From: Streptomyces sp. ML-6
GTDB taxonomy: Bacteria > Actinomycetota > Actinomycetes > Streptomycetales > Streptomycetaceae
DNA length: 64,000 nt
Reading direction: 5' to 3'
NCBI RefSeq assembly: GCF_030116705.1
Contig: NZ_JAOTIK010000001.1
Span: forward strand, 2,623,001 to 2,687,000
Each line of letters opens with the position of its first letter. The first letter of the stretch is position 1. The translations under genes and the position numbers were made by a program. The notes under the pieces were generated by a model, which saw only the letters and a list, made by a program, of their open reading frames with translations, did not search any database and was not told the origin of the DNA. Positions 51,883 through 61,332 of the stretch are shown one piece after another.

Positions 51883-52635
51883 TCAGACCTCGTAGACCGC
51901 GCCCGGGACAGCGACGTCCGCCGGTCCGGGGAAGACCGCGCGGGCATCGGCCAGATTGCGGTCGGCGTCGGTCCACGGCGGGATGTGGGTGAGGACGAGC
52001 CGCCCCACCCCGGCGCGGGCGGCGACCTCGCCCGCCTCGCGGCCGTTGAGGTGGAGGTCCGGAATGTCCTCCTTGCCGTACAGGAACGATGCTTCGCAGA
52101 GGAACAGGTCGACCCCCTCGGCAAGTTCGTCCAGGGCCTCGCAGATGCCGGTGTCCCCGGAGTACGCGAGCGAGCGGCCCCCGTGCTCGACGCGGATCCC
52201 GAAGGTTTCGACGGGGTGGCGGACCTTCTCCGTACGGACCGAGAAGGGCCCGATCTCGAACGTTCCCGGCTTCAGCGTGTGGAAGTCGAAGACCTCGCTC
52301 ATCGCGTGCTCGGACGGGGTGTCGGCGTGGGCGGTGGTCAGCCGCTGCTCGGTGCCCTCGGGCCCGTAGACCGGGAGGGGGGTGGGACGGCCGCCGTCGT
52401 GCCGGTAGTAGCGGACGACGAAGTACGCGCACATGTCGATGCAGTGATCGGCATGGAGGTGACTGAGGAAAACGGCGTCGAGGTCGTAGAGACCGATGTG
52501 ACGCTGCAGCTCGCCGAGGGCGCCGTTGCCCATGTCGAGGAGCAGCCTGAAGCCGTCGGCCTCTACGAGGTAGCTCGAGCATGCCGATCCCACGGCGGGG
52601 AACGAGCCGGAGCAGCCGACGACGGTGAGCTTCAT
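51883..52635 (-). CDS. MBL-fold metallohydrolase
   Basis: A 250-residue metallo-beta-lactamase-fold protein of the RNase Z-like group. The zinc motif is FLSHLHADHCID, followed by SGDTG and LTHIPPW later. N-terminal MKLTVVGCSGSFPAVGSACSSYLVE is typical of a Streptomyces family lying between nagE2 and rph-type clusters. It could be a nucleic-acid or small-ester hydrolase. The start is ATG 52635 with GGAGG upstream. Confidence 0.88.
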   Translation of the reverse strand: MKLTVVGCSGSFPAVGSACSSYLVEADGFRLLLDMGNGALGELQRHIGLYDLDAVFLSHLHADHCIDMCAYFVVRYYRHDGGRPTPLPVYGPEGTEQRLTTAHADTPSEHAMSEVFDFHTLKPGTFEIGPFSVRTEKVRHPVETFGIRVEHGGRSLAYSGDTGICEALDELAEGVDLFLCEASFLYGKEDIPDLHLNGREAGEVAARAGVGRLVLTHIPPWTDADRNLADARAVFPGPADVAVPGAVYEV

Positions 52636-52818
52636 GGAGCGTGAACCTCCGGGACGTGGGAACGGGGAGGGTTCGTACGGTCGGTTGAGCGGTTCGTCGA
52701 GCGTAAGGCGCGGAAGTGTCGGTCGCTCCTTCACGGCCGCCCGTTGTGGGGGAACTCACCTGTGCTGTCACCGGTTCGATGGAAGCGGCGGGATCGCCGG
52801 TACGGTCGGGGCGTGGAC

Positions 52819-53325
52819 ATGTCCTGGTGGTGGCTCGCGCTCGCTCTGGTGGTACTGCTCGCACTCGTCGCGGCGGTCGCCGACGGCCGGGGGCGGAGCG
52901 GTGGCCGGCCCCGCGGGCGTTCCGGCGGGTCGGCGGGGGCGCCGCCCGGTAGGCGTCCGGGCGGTCGGACCCGCCCTCCGGCGGCGCCCGGTCGCGGGAC
53001 CGGCCCGGAGCGGGGGGTGCGGCCCCGGCCGGGTGAGATCTGGTGGGCGGAGGTGCCGTACGAGGACGGGCCCGGTGCGAAGGACCGGCCCTGTCTGGTG
53101 CTCTCGGTGCGGGGCGACTCGGCGCTCGTCGCGAAGATCACCAGCAAGTACCACGAGGACCGGCCGGGGGTGATCGCGCTGCCCGCGGGGACGGTGGGGG
53201 ATGCTCAGGGCCGGGCGAGCTATCTGGAGACGGACGAGTTGCGGCAGGTGGCCGTGCGGGGGTTCCGGCGGCGGGTGGGGAGCGTGGACCCGGGGGTGTG
53301 GGAGCGGGTGCGGGGGCTGGGGTGA
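52819..53325 (+). CDS. Membrane-anchored PemK/MazF-like protein
   Basis: About 168 residues. One N-terminal membrane helix (WWWLALALVVLLALVAAVA) is followed by a Gly/Arg/Pro-rich linker of 50 residues and a PemK/MazF-type fold: RPGEIWWAEVPYEDGPGAKDRP, CLVLSVRGDSALVAKITSK and RASYLETDELRQVAV. MazF proteins cleave mRNA, but no antitoxin gene is adjacent and the anchor would tether it to the membrane. The GTG at 52813 is an alternative start two codons earlier. Confidence 0.75.
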   Translation: MSWWWLALALVVLLALVAAVADGRGRSGGRPRGRSGGSAGAPPGRRPGGRTRPPAAPGRGTGPERGVRPRPGEIWWAEVPYEDGPGAKDRPCLVLSVRGDSALVAKITSKYHEDRPGVIALPAGTVGDAQGRASYLETDELRQVAVRGFRRRVGSVDPGVWERVRGLG

Positions 53326-53602
53326 GCCGGGGGCGGTACGGCGTGCGCGGGGCGGGTGGGCCCGGGGTGCCGGATGCCGGACGGACCGGGAAGTCGAGCG
53401 CCGGACCGGCCCGGAGGACGGACCCCGGACGGACGGGGCGGGCCGGAATGTCGAACGCCGGGCGGGCCGGGGTGTCCGGCCCGTCCGGCGGACGGATGTG
53501 GTGCGGGTCTTCCTCGGCGAGAGCCCTGGTGGCTGTCCCGGCGGCGGTGCCGGTGCCGGCTCCGGCGGTCCGCCGGTGGCCGCGCGTGCGGCCCGTCGGT
53601 GG

Positions 53603-54831
<1,229 letters not shown>

Positions 54832-54933
54832 GGCGTGGGCTCCTGTCGGAAGCGGGGAAGTGGCGTGGGGCGCGCGGCTCTGCCCCCGCGCGGGGGTTGG
54901 TGCGTGCGTGCGTTGCTCGGGCCGCGGCCCGGC

Positions 54934-55059
54934 TCAGACCTCGTGGCCGGCGGGCGGGCGGCTCGTACAGATCGCGCTGGAGAGCCTGCACAGGTCGACG
55001 TGCAGCCGCGCGACGAGCAGGGTGCCCGGCGTCTTGTCGCTCACGTCATGGAGAACCAT
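54934..55059 (-). CDS. Cysteine-type leader peptide before cysO-cysM
   Basis: A 41-residue reading frame, MVLHDVSDKTPGTLLVARLH then VDLCRLSSAICTSRP and a short tail. RLHVDLCRLSSAIC is the signature of actinobacterial putative leader peptides that precede sulfur-metabolism genes. A minus-strand -10 TACGAT (55066-55071) ends six bases before the ATG, so the mRNA is probably leaderless. Between the stop and cysO lie GC-rich hairpins (GGGCCGCGGCCC, CCCCCGCGCGGGGG). Ribosome stalling at the Cys codons under cysteine shortage may control cysO-cysM. Confidence 0.7.
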   Translation of the reverse strand: MVLHDVSDKTPGTLLVARLHVDLCRLSSAICTSRPPAGHEV

Positions 55060-55096
55060 GGGCTCATCGTATCGATTCCCGGTCCGCAATCCCGAG

Positions 55097-55108
55097 TGTG
55101 ATCTCACA
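55097..55108. promoter_or_regulatory. Inverted repeat upstream of the cys leader promoter
   Basis: TGTGATCTCACA has perfect 5-bp arms and is centred about 43 bp before the predicted transcript start of the leader peptide. That is a good position for an activator. No regulator gene is adjacent. Confidence 0.35.
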
Positions 55109-55204
55109 TGGCGGATGGGTGGTGTTCGACAGTTGGACGATCTGTGTCGTTCCGGGTCCGCCGGGCCGCCGGGCGACTCCCGTCCCGGCGGCCGGGCGGG
55201 GTGG

Positions 55205-55636
55205 TCAGGCGGCCTCGTACGCCTCGACGATCTCGACGTCCTCCTCGGTGATCACGCCGTCGACGATGCGGTACGAGCGGAACTGGAAGGGGCCCGCGTC
55301 GTCGGTGTCCGCCGTGGAGACGAGGACGTAGTGGGCGCCGGGTTCGTTGGCGTAGGTGACGTCGGTGCGCGAGGGGTACGCCTCGGTCGCCGTGTGGGAG
55401 TGGTAGATGATCACCGGCTCCTCGTCGCGGTCGTCCATCTCGCGGTAGAGCTTGAGGAGGTCGGCCGAGTCGAACTCGTAGAAGGTGGGCGAGCGGGCGG
55501 CGTTGAGCATCGGGATGAACCGTTCGGCGCGGCCGGTCCCGGCCGGTCCGGCGACCACGCCGCACGCCTCGTCGGGGTGGTCGGCGCGGGCGTGCGCGAC
55601 GATCTGGTCGTGGAGCGCCTGGGTGATGGTCAGCAT
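55205..55636 (-). CDS. mec: Mec-type JAMM metallopeptidase (Mov34/MPN)
   Basis: A 143-residue zinc protease: YHSHTATEAYPSRTDVTYAN carries the JAMM motif (HSH, then the Asp-containing segment) and E is in HPDEACGVV. In mycobacteria Mec cleaves cysteine from the CysO-cysteine adduct. Here it likely frees cysteine and may also trim the Met-Arg tail of CysO. It is separated from cysO by the leader-peptide region. The start is ATG 55636. Confidence 0.88.
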   Translation of the reverse strand: MLTITQALHDQIVAHARADHPDEACGVVAGPAGTGRAERFIPMLNAARSPTFYEFDSADLLKLYREMDDRDEEPVIIYHSHTATEAYPSRTDVTYANEPGAHYVLVSTADTDDAGPFQFRSYRIVDGVITEEDVEIVEAYEAA

Positions 55637-55716
55637 GGCGCCAGGATAGGCCGCGGTCCATGGCGTACCGAGGCGTGGTACGGAGCGGTCCGAATGGTGG
55701 ACGCGGGCGGACCTTC

Positions 55717-57219
55717 TCAGTACCCCGTGCGGGTCTCCCGCTTCCCGTCCTCCGCGGGCGCCGTGCCCCCGGCCCCGGGCCGGGTCCTCGTGAACGCCCC
55801 GCCCTCCGGGTCGCGGGCCCTGAGGACCAGGTACGAGACGCCGAGGAGGGCGGCCCAGAGCGGGGCGCAGTACAGCGAGATCCTGGTGCTCGGGTCGATG
55901 CCCATCATCACGACGACCACCGCGATGAAGGCCAGGGCGAGGAAGCTGGTGAGCGGGGCGCCGGGGGCCCGGAAGTCCGAGCGCGGGAGCAGGCCGCGGT
56001 CGGCGAGGCGCCGGTAGCGGATCTGGCAGACGAGGATCATGATCCAGGCCCACATGCCGGAGATGGTGGCGAAGGAGACGACGTAGGTGAAGGCGTCCCC
56101 GGGCCACTGGTAGTTGATCCAGACGCCGACGAGCATCAGGGCGGCGGAGAAGCTCGTGCCGACGAGCGGGGTGCCGTTGCGGGTGAGCCGGGTGAAGAGG
56201 TGGGGGCCCTGGCCGTTGAGCGAGAGGTCGCGGAGCATGCGGCCGGTGGAGTACATGCCGGAGTTGCAGGAGGAGAGGGCCGCGGTCAGCACGACGAAGT
56301 TGACGATGCCGGCGCCGACGCCGAGGCCCATCTCCTCGAAGGCGGCGACGAAGGGTGAGACCTTCGGCCGGAACGCGGACCACGGGACCACGGAGAGGAT
56401 CATGACGAGGGCGCCGACGTAGAAGACGGCGATGCGCCACGGCACGGTGTTGATGGCCTTGGGCAGCACGGTCTTCGGGTCCTTGGACTCGCCCGCGGTG
56501 ACGCCGACGAGTTCGACGGCGAGGAAGGCGAACATCACGATCTGCAGGGTCATCAGGGTGCCCTTGACGCCGTGCGGGAAGAAGCCGCCGTCGGCCCAGA
56601 GGTGGGTGACGGAGGCGGTGTCACCGGCGTCGGAGAAGCCGAGGGTGAGAATGCCGGCGCAGATGAGGATCATGCCGACGATGGCGGTCACCTTGACCAT
56701 GGAGAACCAGAATTCGAGTTCTCCGAAGAGTTTCACGGAGATCAGGTTCACGCCGTACAGGATGACCGTGAAGACCAGCGCCGATGTCCAGGGGGGAACG
56801 TCGAACCAGAACGTCATGTACTGGGCGGCCGCGGTGACTTCGGTGATTCCGGTGACGACCCAGAAGAGCCAGTAGGTCCAGCCGGTGGCGAACCCGGCGA
56901 AGGGGCCGACGAATTCACGGGCGTATTCGGAGAAGGAGCCGGAGACCGGCCGGTACATGAGGAGTTCGCCCAGGGCCCGCATGATGAGGAAGATGACCAG
57001 GCCCGCGACGGCGTAGGCCAGGATCAGGCTGGGTCCGGCCTTGGATATCGCCTTTCCCGCGCCGAGGAAGAGCCCGGTGCCGATGGCTCCGCCGATGGCG
57101 ATCATCTGGATCTGGCGGGCGCCGAGGGCCCGCCGGTATCCCTCGCCCGCCGGTCCGGCGGACTCGTCCCGTGCGGCCGGCCGGCCGCCTTTCCCCTCGT
57201 CGATCTGCGCCGATGTCAT
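55717..57219 (-). CDS. Amino-acid permease (AAT/APC family)
   Basis: A 500-residue, 12-helix transporter: RQIQMIAIGGAIGTGLFLGAG, GPSLILAYAVAGLVIFLIMRALGEL and LSSCNSGMYSTGRMLRDLS are APC signatures. It resembles CycA/AnsP/ProY-type permeases for neutral amino acids. Gap to mec is 80 bp on the same strand. The C-terminal 30 residues are disordered. Substrate unknown; placement beside cysteine genes hints at a sulfur or serine-type amino acid. Confidence 0.88.
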   Translation of the reverse strand: MTSAQIDEGKGGRPAARDESAGPAGEGYRRALGARQIQMIAIGGAIGTGLFLGAGKAISKAGPSLILAYAVAGLVIFLIMRALGELLMYRPVSGSFSEYAREFVGPFAGFATGWTYWLFWVVTGITEVTAAAQYMTFWFDVPPWTSALVFTVILYGVNLISVKLFGELEFWFSMVKVTAIVGMILICAGILTLGFSDAGDTASVTHLWADGGFFPHGVKGTLMTLQIVMFAFLAVELVGVTAGESKDPKTVLPKAINTVPWRIAVFYVGALVMILSVVPWSAFRPKVSPFVAAFEEMGLGVGAGIVNFVVLTAALSSCNSGMYSTGRMLRDLSLNGQGPHLFTRLTRNGTPLVGTSFSAALMLVGVWINYQWPGDAFTYVVSFATISGMWAWIMILVCQIRYRRLADRGLLPRSDFRAPGAPLTSFLALAFIAVVVVMMGIDPSTRISLYCAPLWAALLGVSYLVLRARDPEGGAFTRTRPGAGGTAPAEDGKRETRTGY

Positions 57220-57399
57220 GTGCCGCGCCTTTCGCCGTGCCCGTCCACCGGGAATTGTGTGGCGGTCAGCACAAGGAAAAGCGGATAAACGCGTCCCGGC
57301 GCAGCGACAGGGACCGTTCGGGTGAGGTGTTCGTCATTTTGTTTCCATGACGAACGGGGCGCCCGGCGCCTGCTTCGGCATCGGCATCGGCCCCGGCGC

Positions 57400-57987
57400 C
57401 TACTCCGGCATCAGCGTCTCCACGAGGGTCTCCTGGAGCCCGCCGAGCCAGAGGTAGGCCATGACCATCGGCTTGCGCGGGTCGCTGTCGGGCAGCCGGT
57501 AGAGCGAGCCGGCCTCGCCCTCTTCCTCCTCGGAGACCTCCAGACGGGCGCCGATGGTGAGCCGGAGGTCGTTGAGGGTGCCGAGCCAGTTGCGGCACTC
57601 GTCGGCGGTGAGTTCGAGCACGGCGCTGCCGTTCCCGGCGGTCGTGAGCGCGTCCAGGGTGCGTACGACGACGAGGGCGTCGTCGCGTTTACGGGTGCGC
57701 AGGTCGTTCTCGGTGAAGCGGCGGAACTCGGCGGAGGCGGCGCGCAGTTCGTCGTCCTCGTCGCCGTACGCCTCGGGGAAGAGGCGGGCCAGGGCGGGGT
57801 CGGCGGGCGGTTCGCTGGGCCCTTCCGCGAAGAGCGCGGCGAGCGGGTCCTCGCCCTCGGCGGGCTCGTCGCCGGGGCCGATCAGTTCCAGCAGCTGCAC
57901 GGCGAGGGAGCGCAGGATCGCGATCTCCACCTCGTCGAGCGCGACGGCCGCGCCGCCGCCTCGGGTGGCCTCGAAGTGGCCGGCCAT
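57400..57987 (-). CDS. DUF2017 protein
   Basis: A 195-residue acidic protein: EVEIAILRSLAVQLLELIGPGD, RLFPEAYGDEDDELRAASAEF, RLTIGARLEVSEEEEGEAGS and YRLPDSDPRKPMVMAYLWLGGLQETLV are DUF2017 hallmarks. It is found directly after clpS throughout actinobacteria, so it may be connected with ClpS adaptor function, but the role is unknown. The start is ATG 57987 with GGAGAG upstream. Confidence 0.9.
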   Translation of the reverse strand: MAGHFEATRGGGAAVALDEVEIAILRSLAVQLLELIGPGDEPAEGEDPLAALFAEGPSEPPADPALARLFPEAYGDEDDELRAASAEFRRFTENDLRTRKRDDALVVVRTLDALTTAGNGSAVLELTADECRNWLGTLNDLRLTIGARLEVSEEEEGEAGSLYRLPDSDPRKPMVMAYLWLGGLQETLVETLMPE

Positions 57988-58136
57988 GGGTTCTCTCCGA
58001 TGATGGGTCGGTCGGTCTGTCGGGCGGTGCGGTGTGATGCGGTCCCGGCGGGGCGGTGCGGGGTCCACGGGCCGGGGCCGGTGGCGCGCACGGTCCGGCC
58101 GGCGCCCCTCCCGGCGGGCCCCGCCGGACGCGGACT

Positions 58137-58451
58137 CTAGCCGCGGTCCTGCGTGAGGGTGGCCCACAGCCCGTAGCCGTGCATGGCCTGGACGTCGCGT
58201 TCCATCTCCTCGCGGCTGCCGCTGGAGACGACGGCCCGTCCCTTGTGGTGGACGTCCAGCATCAGCTGGTGCGCCTTGTCCTTGGAGTAACCGAAGTACG
58301 TCTGGAAGACGTAGGTCACATAGCTCATGAGGTTGACCGGGTCGTTGTGCACCAGGGTCACCCAGGGCACGTCGGGCTCGGGGACGACGAGGCTCTCCTC
58401 GGCCGACTCGGGACGCTCGATCTCTGTAGGGGCGACGCTCACCCACCCCAT
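58137..58451 (-). CDS. clpS: ATP-dependent Clp protease adaptor ClpS
   Basis: A 104-residue N-end-rule adaptor that delivers substrates to ClpAP/Clp[48 protein letters not shown] is the ClpS core including the HND N-degron pocket. It precedes DUF2017 by 149 bp on the same strand. The divergent intergenic region with pncB contains a 15-bp palindrome. Confidence 0.93.
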   Translation of the reverse strand: MGWVSVAPTEIERPESAEESLVVPEPDVPWVTLVHNDPVNLMSYVTYVFQTYFGYSKDKAHQLMLDVHHKGRAVVSSGSREEMERDVQAMHGYGLWATLTQDRG

Positions 58452-58493
58452 GCTGCCACCCGGGAGGGGTCATCGCACAAACGACCCGAGATC

Positions 58494-58508
58494 TCGTCAC
58501 TTTGACGA
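58494..58508. promoter_or_regulatory. Palindrome in the clpS/pncB divergent promoter region
   Basis: TCGTCA (58494-58499) and TGACGA (58503-58508) form a perfect inverted repeat with 3-nt spacer. It lies 22 bp before the pncB start. TAGCAT at 58517-58522 may be the pncB -10 box. An NAD-responsive repressor site is one possibility; not tested. Confidence 0.45.
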
Positions 58509-58529
58509 AATAGGGGTAGCATCCGGAAC

Positions 58530-59858
58530 ATGAACTCTGCGGACCTTGGGCGTCGGGTCGGTGTGCCGTCGACCGCGCTCTTCACCGACCAGTACGAGCT
58601 CACGATGGTGCAGGCCGCGCTGAAAGCCGGCACGGCCGATCGGCGCTCGGTCTTCGAGGCGTTCACGCGCCGGCTGCCCGAGGGGCGGCGCTACGGCGTC
58701 GTCGCGGGCATCGGGCGGGTGCTGGACGCGGTGGAGAACTTCCACTTCGACGACGAGATGCTCACCTTCCTGCGCGAACAGGGCGTCGTCGACGGGCCCA
58801 CGCTCGCCTGGCTGGCCGATTACCGCTTCAGCGGTGACATCTGGGGCTATCCGGAGGGCGAGGTGTACTTCCCGGGCTCGCCGATCCTGCGGGTGGAGGG
58901 TTCCTTCGCCGAGTGCGTGCTGCTGGAGACGGTGATCCTGTCGATCCTCAACCACGACTCGGCGATCGCCGCCGCGGCGTCCCGGATGTCCACGGCGGCG
59001 GGCGGGCGCGGCCTGATCGAGATGGGTGCACGCCGCACCCATGAACTGTCGGCGGTCGCGTCGGCGCGCGCCGCGTACATCGGCGGCTTCAACACCACGT
59101 CCGACCTGGCGGCGGGCTTCCGCTACAACATCCCGACCGTCGGGACGAGCGCGCACGCCTTCACCCTGCTCCACGACACCGAGCGCGACGCGTTCCGGGC
59201 CCAGGTCGACTCGCTGGGCCGGGGCACGACGCTGCTGGTCGACACGTACGACGTCGCCGAGGCGGTCCGTACGGCGGTCGAGATCGCCGGTACCGGGCTG
59301 GGCGCGGTGCGGATCGACTCCGGCGACCTGTTGCTGGTCGCGCACCGGGTGCGCCAGCAGCTGGACGAGCTGGGCGCCACCGGCACGAAGATCGTGGTGA
59401 CCTCGGACCTGGACGAGTACGCCATCGCCTCGCTGGCCGCCGCGCCGGTCGACGCGTACGGGGTGGGCACGCAGCTGGTGACCGGCAGCGGGCACCCCAC
59501 CTGCTCGATGGTCTACAAGCTGGTCGCCCGCGCCGGGTCCGCGGATCCGGCGGAGCCGCTGCGCCCGGTGGCCAAGAAGTCGCTCGGTGCGAAGTCGTCG
59601 GTGGGCGGTCGCAAGTGGGCCGCGCGCCGCGTGGACGAGTACGGGGTGGCCGAGGCCGAGGTGGTCGGCACCGGCCCCGTACCGGCGGAGCTGGCCGACC
59701 GGCAGTTGCTGGTCGAGCTGGTCAAGGGCGGCGAGGTGGTCGCCCGCGAGCCGCTGGACGCGGCGCGCGACCGGCACATCGCGGCGCGGGCGGGGCTTCC
59801 GCTGTCGGCGCTGCAGCTGTCCCGCGGGGAGCCGGTCATCCCCACGGAGTACGTCTGA
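58530..59858 (+). CDS. pncB: Nicotinate phosphoribosyltransferase
   Basis: A 442-residue salvage enzyme forming nicotinate mononucleotide from nicotinate and PRPP. TDQYELTMVQAALKAG, FEAFTRRLPEGRRYGVVAG, GFNTTSDLAAGFRYNIPTVGT and RIDSGDLLLVAHRV are characteristic. It precedes the nicotinamidase gene, so both steps of nicotinamide salvage are encoded together. ATG 58530 is close to the operator. Confidence 0.93.
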   Translation: MNSADLGRRVGVPSTALFTDQYELTMVQAALKAGTADRRSVFEAFTRRLPEGRRYGVVAGIGRVLDAVENFHFDDEMLTFLREQGVVDGPTLAWLADYRFSGDIWGYPEGEVYFPGSPILRVEGSFAECVLLETVILSILNHDSAIAAAASRMSTAAGGRGLIEMGARRTHELSAVASARAAYIGGFNTTSDLAAGFRYNIPTVGTSAHAFTLLHDTERDAFRAQVDSLGRGTTLLVDTYDVAEAVRTAVEIAGTGLGAVRIDSGDLLLVAHRVRQQLDELGATGTKIVVTSDLDEYAIASLAAAPVDAYGVGTQLVTGSGHPTCSMVYKLVARAGSADPAEPLRPVAKKSLGAKSSVGGRKWAARRVDEYGVAEAEVVGTGPVPAELADRQLLVELVKGGEVVAREPLDAARDRHIAARAGLPLSALQLSRGEPVIPTEYV

Positions 59859-59974
59859 CGGGGCCGCCCGGGGCGGCGGCCGGGCCCGTCCGGCCGCCGC
59901 CCCTCCCCCGTGGCGCCGCGAGAGGCCCGGCGCCGACCCCTCGCCCGAGCGGGCCCGGAGTCTCTAGGCTCGAA

Positions 59975-60027
59975 AACCCGGGGGTGCGAACCTCCGGCCC
60001 GAGACCTCGGGAACCCGGGGGTGCGAA
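59975..60027. repeat. Short direct repeats between pncB and pncA
   Basis: AACCCGGGGGTGCGAA occurs at 59975-59990 and 60012-60027, with a partial third copy near 60050. The whole 59859-60125 gap is GC-rich with several hairpins; no gene was seen. The repeats may form a regulatory RNA structure. Confidence 0.6.
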
Positions 60028-60125
60028 TCCCCCGCCCCGAGGGACCGGAAACCCGGGGGCCGCAGCCCCCGGCCCGGGGCGACGCCCCACGACCGCCGAC
60101 CGTCCCCCACCTAAGGACACCCGTC

Positions 60126-60710
60126 ATGCACCGCGCCTTGATCGTCGTCGACGTGCAGAACGACTTCTGCGAGGGCGGCAGCCTCGCAGTGCCGGGAGGC
60201 GCCGATGTCGCCGCCGCCATCACCGACCTGATCGGCGAGTCCCAGCCCGGGTACCGCCACGTGGTGGCCACCCGCGACCACCACATCGACCCGGGCGACC
60301 ACTTCTCCGCGCAGCCGGACTTCGAGCACTCCTGGCCCGTCCACTGCGTGGCCGGCACGGAAGGGGCCGGCTTCCATCCGAACTTCGCCCCCGCGATCGC
60401 CTCGGGGTCGATCGACGCGGTCTTCGACAAGGGTGCCTACGCCGCCGCGTACAGCGGTTTCGAGGGCCTGGACGAGAACGGCACCGGGCTGGCCGACTGG
60501 CTGCGGGAGCGCCAGGTCACCGAGGTGGACGTGGTCGGCATCGCGACCGACCACTGCGTACGGGCGACGGCCCTGGACGCGGTCCGGGCGGGCTTCACGA
60601 CGCACGTGCTGCTCGACCTGACGGCGGGGGTCGCCGAGACCACCACGGAACGGGCCCTGGAGGAGCTGCGCAGGGCGGGCGTGAAGCTGTCCGGCAAGCC
60701 GGTGGTGTGA
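60126..60710 (+). CDS. pncA: Nicotinamidase (isochorismatase family)
   Basis: A 194-residue amidase converting nicotinamide to nicotinate. ALIVVDVQNDFCEGG gives Asp9; Lys102 is in FDKGAY and the catalytic Cys144 in GIATDHCVRATALDA, completing the Asp-Lys-Cys triad. The metal-binding ATRDHHIDPGDHF is present. Its product feeds pncB, the gene before it. It would also activate pyrazinamide in principle. The start is ATG 60126. Confidence 0.93.
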   Translation: MHRALIVVDVQNDFCEGGSLAVPGGADVAAAITDLIGESQPGYRHVVATRDHHIDPGDHFSAQPDFEHSWPVHCVAGTEGAGFHPNFAPAIASGSIDAVFDKGAYAAAYSGFEGLDENGTGLADWLRERQVTEVDVVGIATDHCVRATALDAVRAGFTTHVLLDLTAGVAETTTERALEELRRAGVKLSGKPVV

Positions 60711-60872
60711 GACGGGGGCCGTCCTGGGCTGACGAGGTCGTCCCGGGCCGACAGGACCGTCCCGGGCCGACGTGGCCTTCCCGGGCCCCGGGAGGGGCTC
60801 CGGGCCCGTTCCCGGCCCGCGTTCCCGGACCACTCCCCGGCCCGTGCCCCGGCGGCCCCGGCGGCCCGTTTC

Positions 60873-61208
60873 TCAGGCCGGGCGCCGGGCCGGTATCGCC
60901 GGGCGCAGCAGGGTGCGTATGGGGTGCCAGAGCTCCTGGGCCTGCTCCGGCCTCGCGCGCCACAGCAGCCCGTCGGGGTGGTGCAGCACGGCGGTGATCT
61001 CGTCGGGGGTGGGCGGTTCGGAGTTGCCCCGGAGGTAGACGGCGCGCAGGCCCAGGTTCCGCAGCCGGGTCAGGGCGCGGGCCCGGTTGGCCGCGTGGAC
61101 CAGGACCCGGACCGGGGTGCCCGGCCCCGTCCCGTCCGTCGGGCTGGGCAGTGTGATCGCCACCACGACCCTGCCGTTCGGCAGCTTGCTGAACCCTCCG
61201 CCTGCCAT
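60873..61208 (-). CDS. Conserved hypothetical protein
   Basis: A 111-residue protein: VVVAITLPSPTDGTGPGTPV, VLVHAANRARALTRLRNLGLR and LRGNSEPPTPDEITAVLHHPDGLLWR suggest a small alpha/beta fold. The family is not recognised. It lies downstream of the M6 protease gene on the same strand, beyond that gene's terminator. The start is ATG 61208. Confidence 0.65.
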   Translation of the reverse strand: MAGGGFSKLPNGRVVVAITLPSPTDGTGPGTPVRVLVHAANRARALTRLRNLGLRAVYLRGNSEPPTPDEITAVLHHPDGLLWRARPEQAQELWHPIRTLLRPAIPARRPA

Positions 61209-61270
61209 GCTCCGCGCTCCCCCGTGAGACTTAGTGTCAATAAGGATCTGGTCAAGACGCACCTAAACAC

Positions 61271-61306
61271 GATCGGCCGCCGCCCGCTAGAGGGCGACGG
61301 CCGATC
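61271..61306 (-). terminator. Terminator after the M6 protease gene
   Basis: Arms GATCGGCCGCCGCCC (61271-61285) and GGGCGACGGCCGATC (61292-61306) form a 15-bp stem with one G-U pair and a 6-nt loop, 27 bp after the protease stop. Confidence 0.88.
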
Positions 61307-61332
61307 ATGCTTTGACCTGCGGTTATGTGAAA

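Noticed and set aside
59975..60032. T-arm-like sequence GGGGGTGCGAATCCCCC, possible tRNA
   Set aside because: No acceptor, D or anticodon stems can be formed around it; the sequence is part of a short direct repeat.
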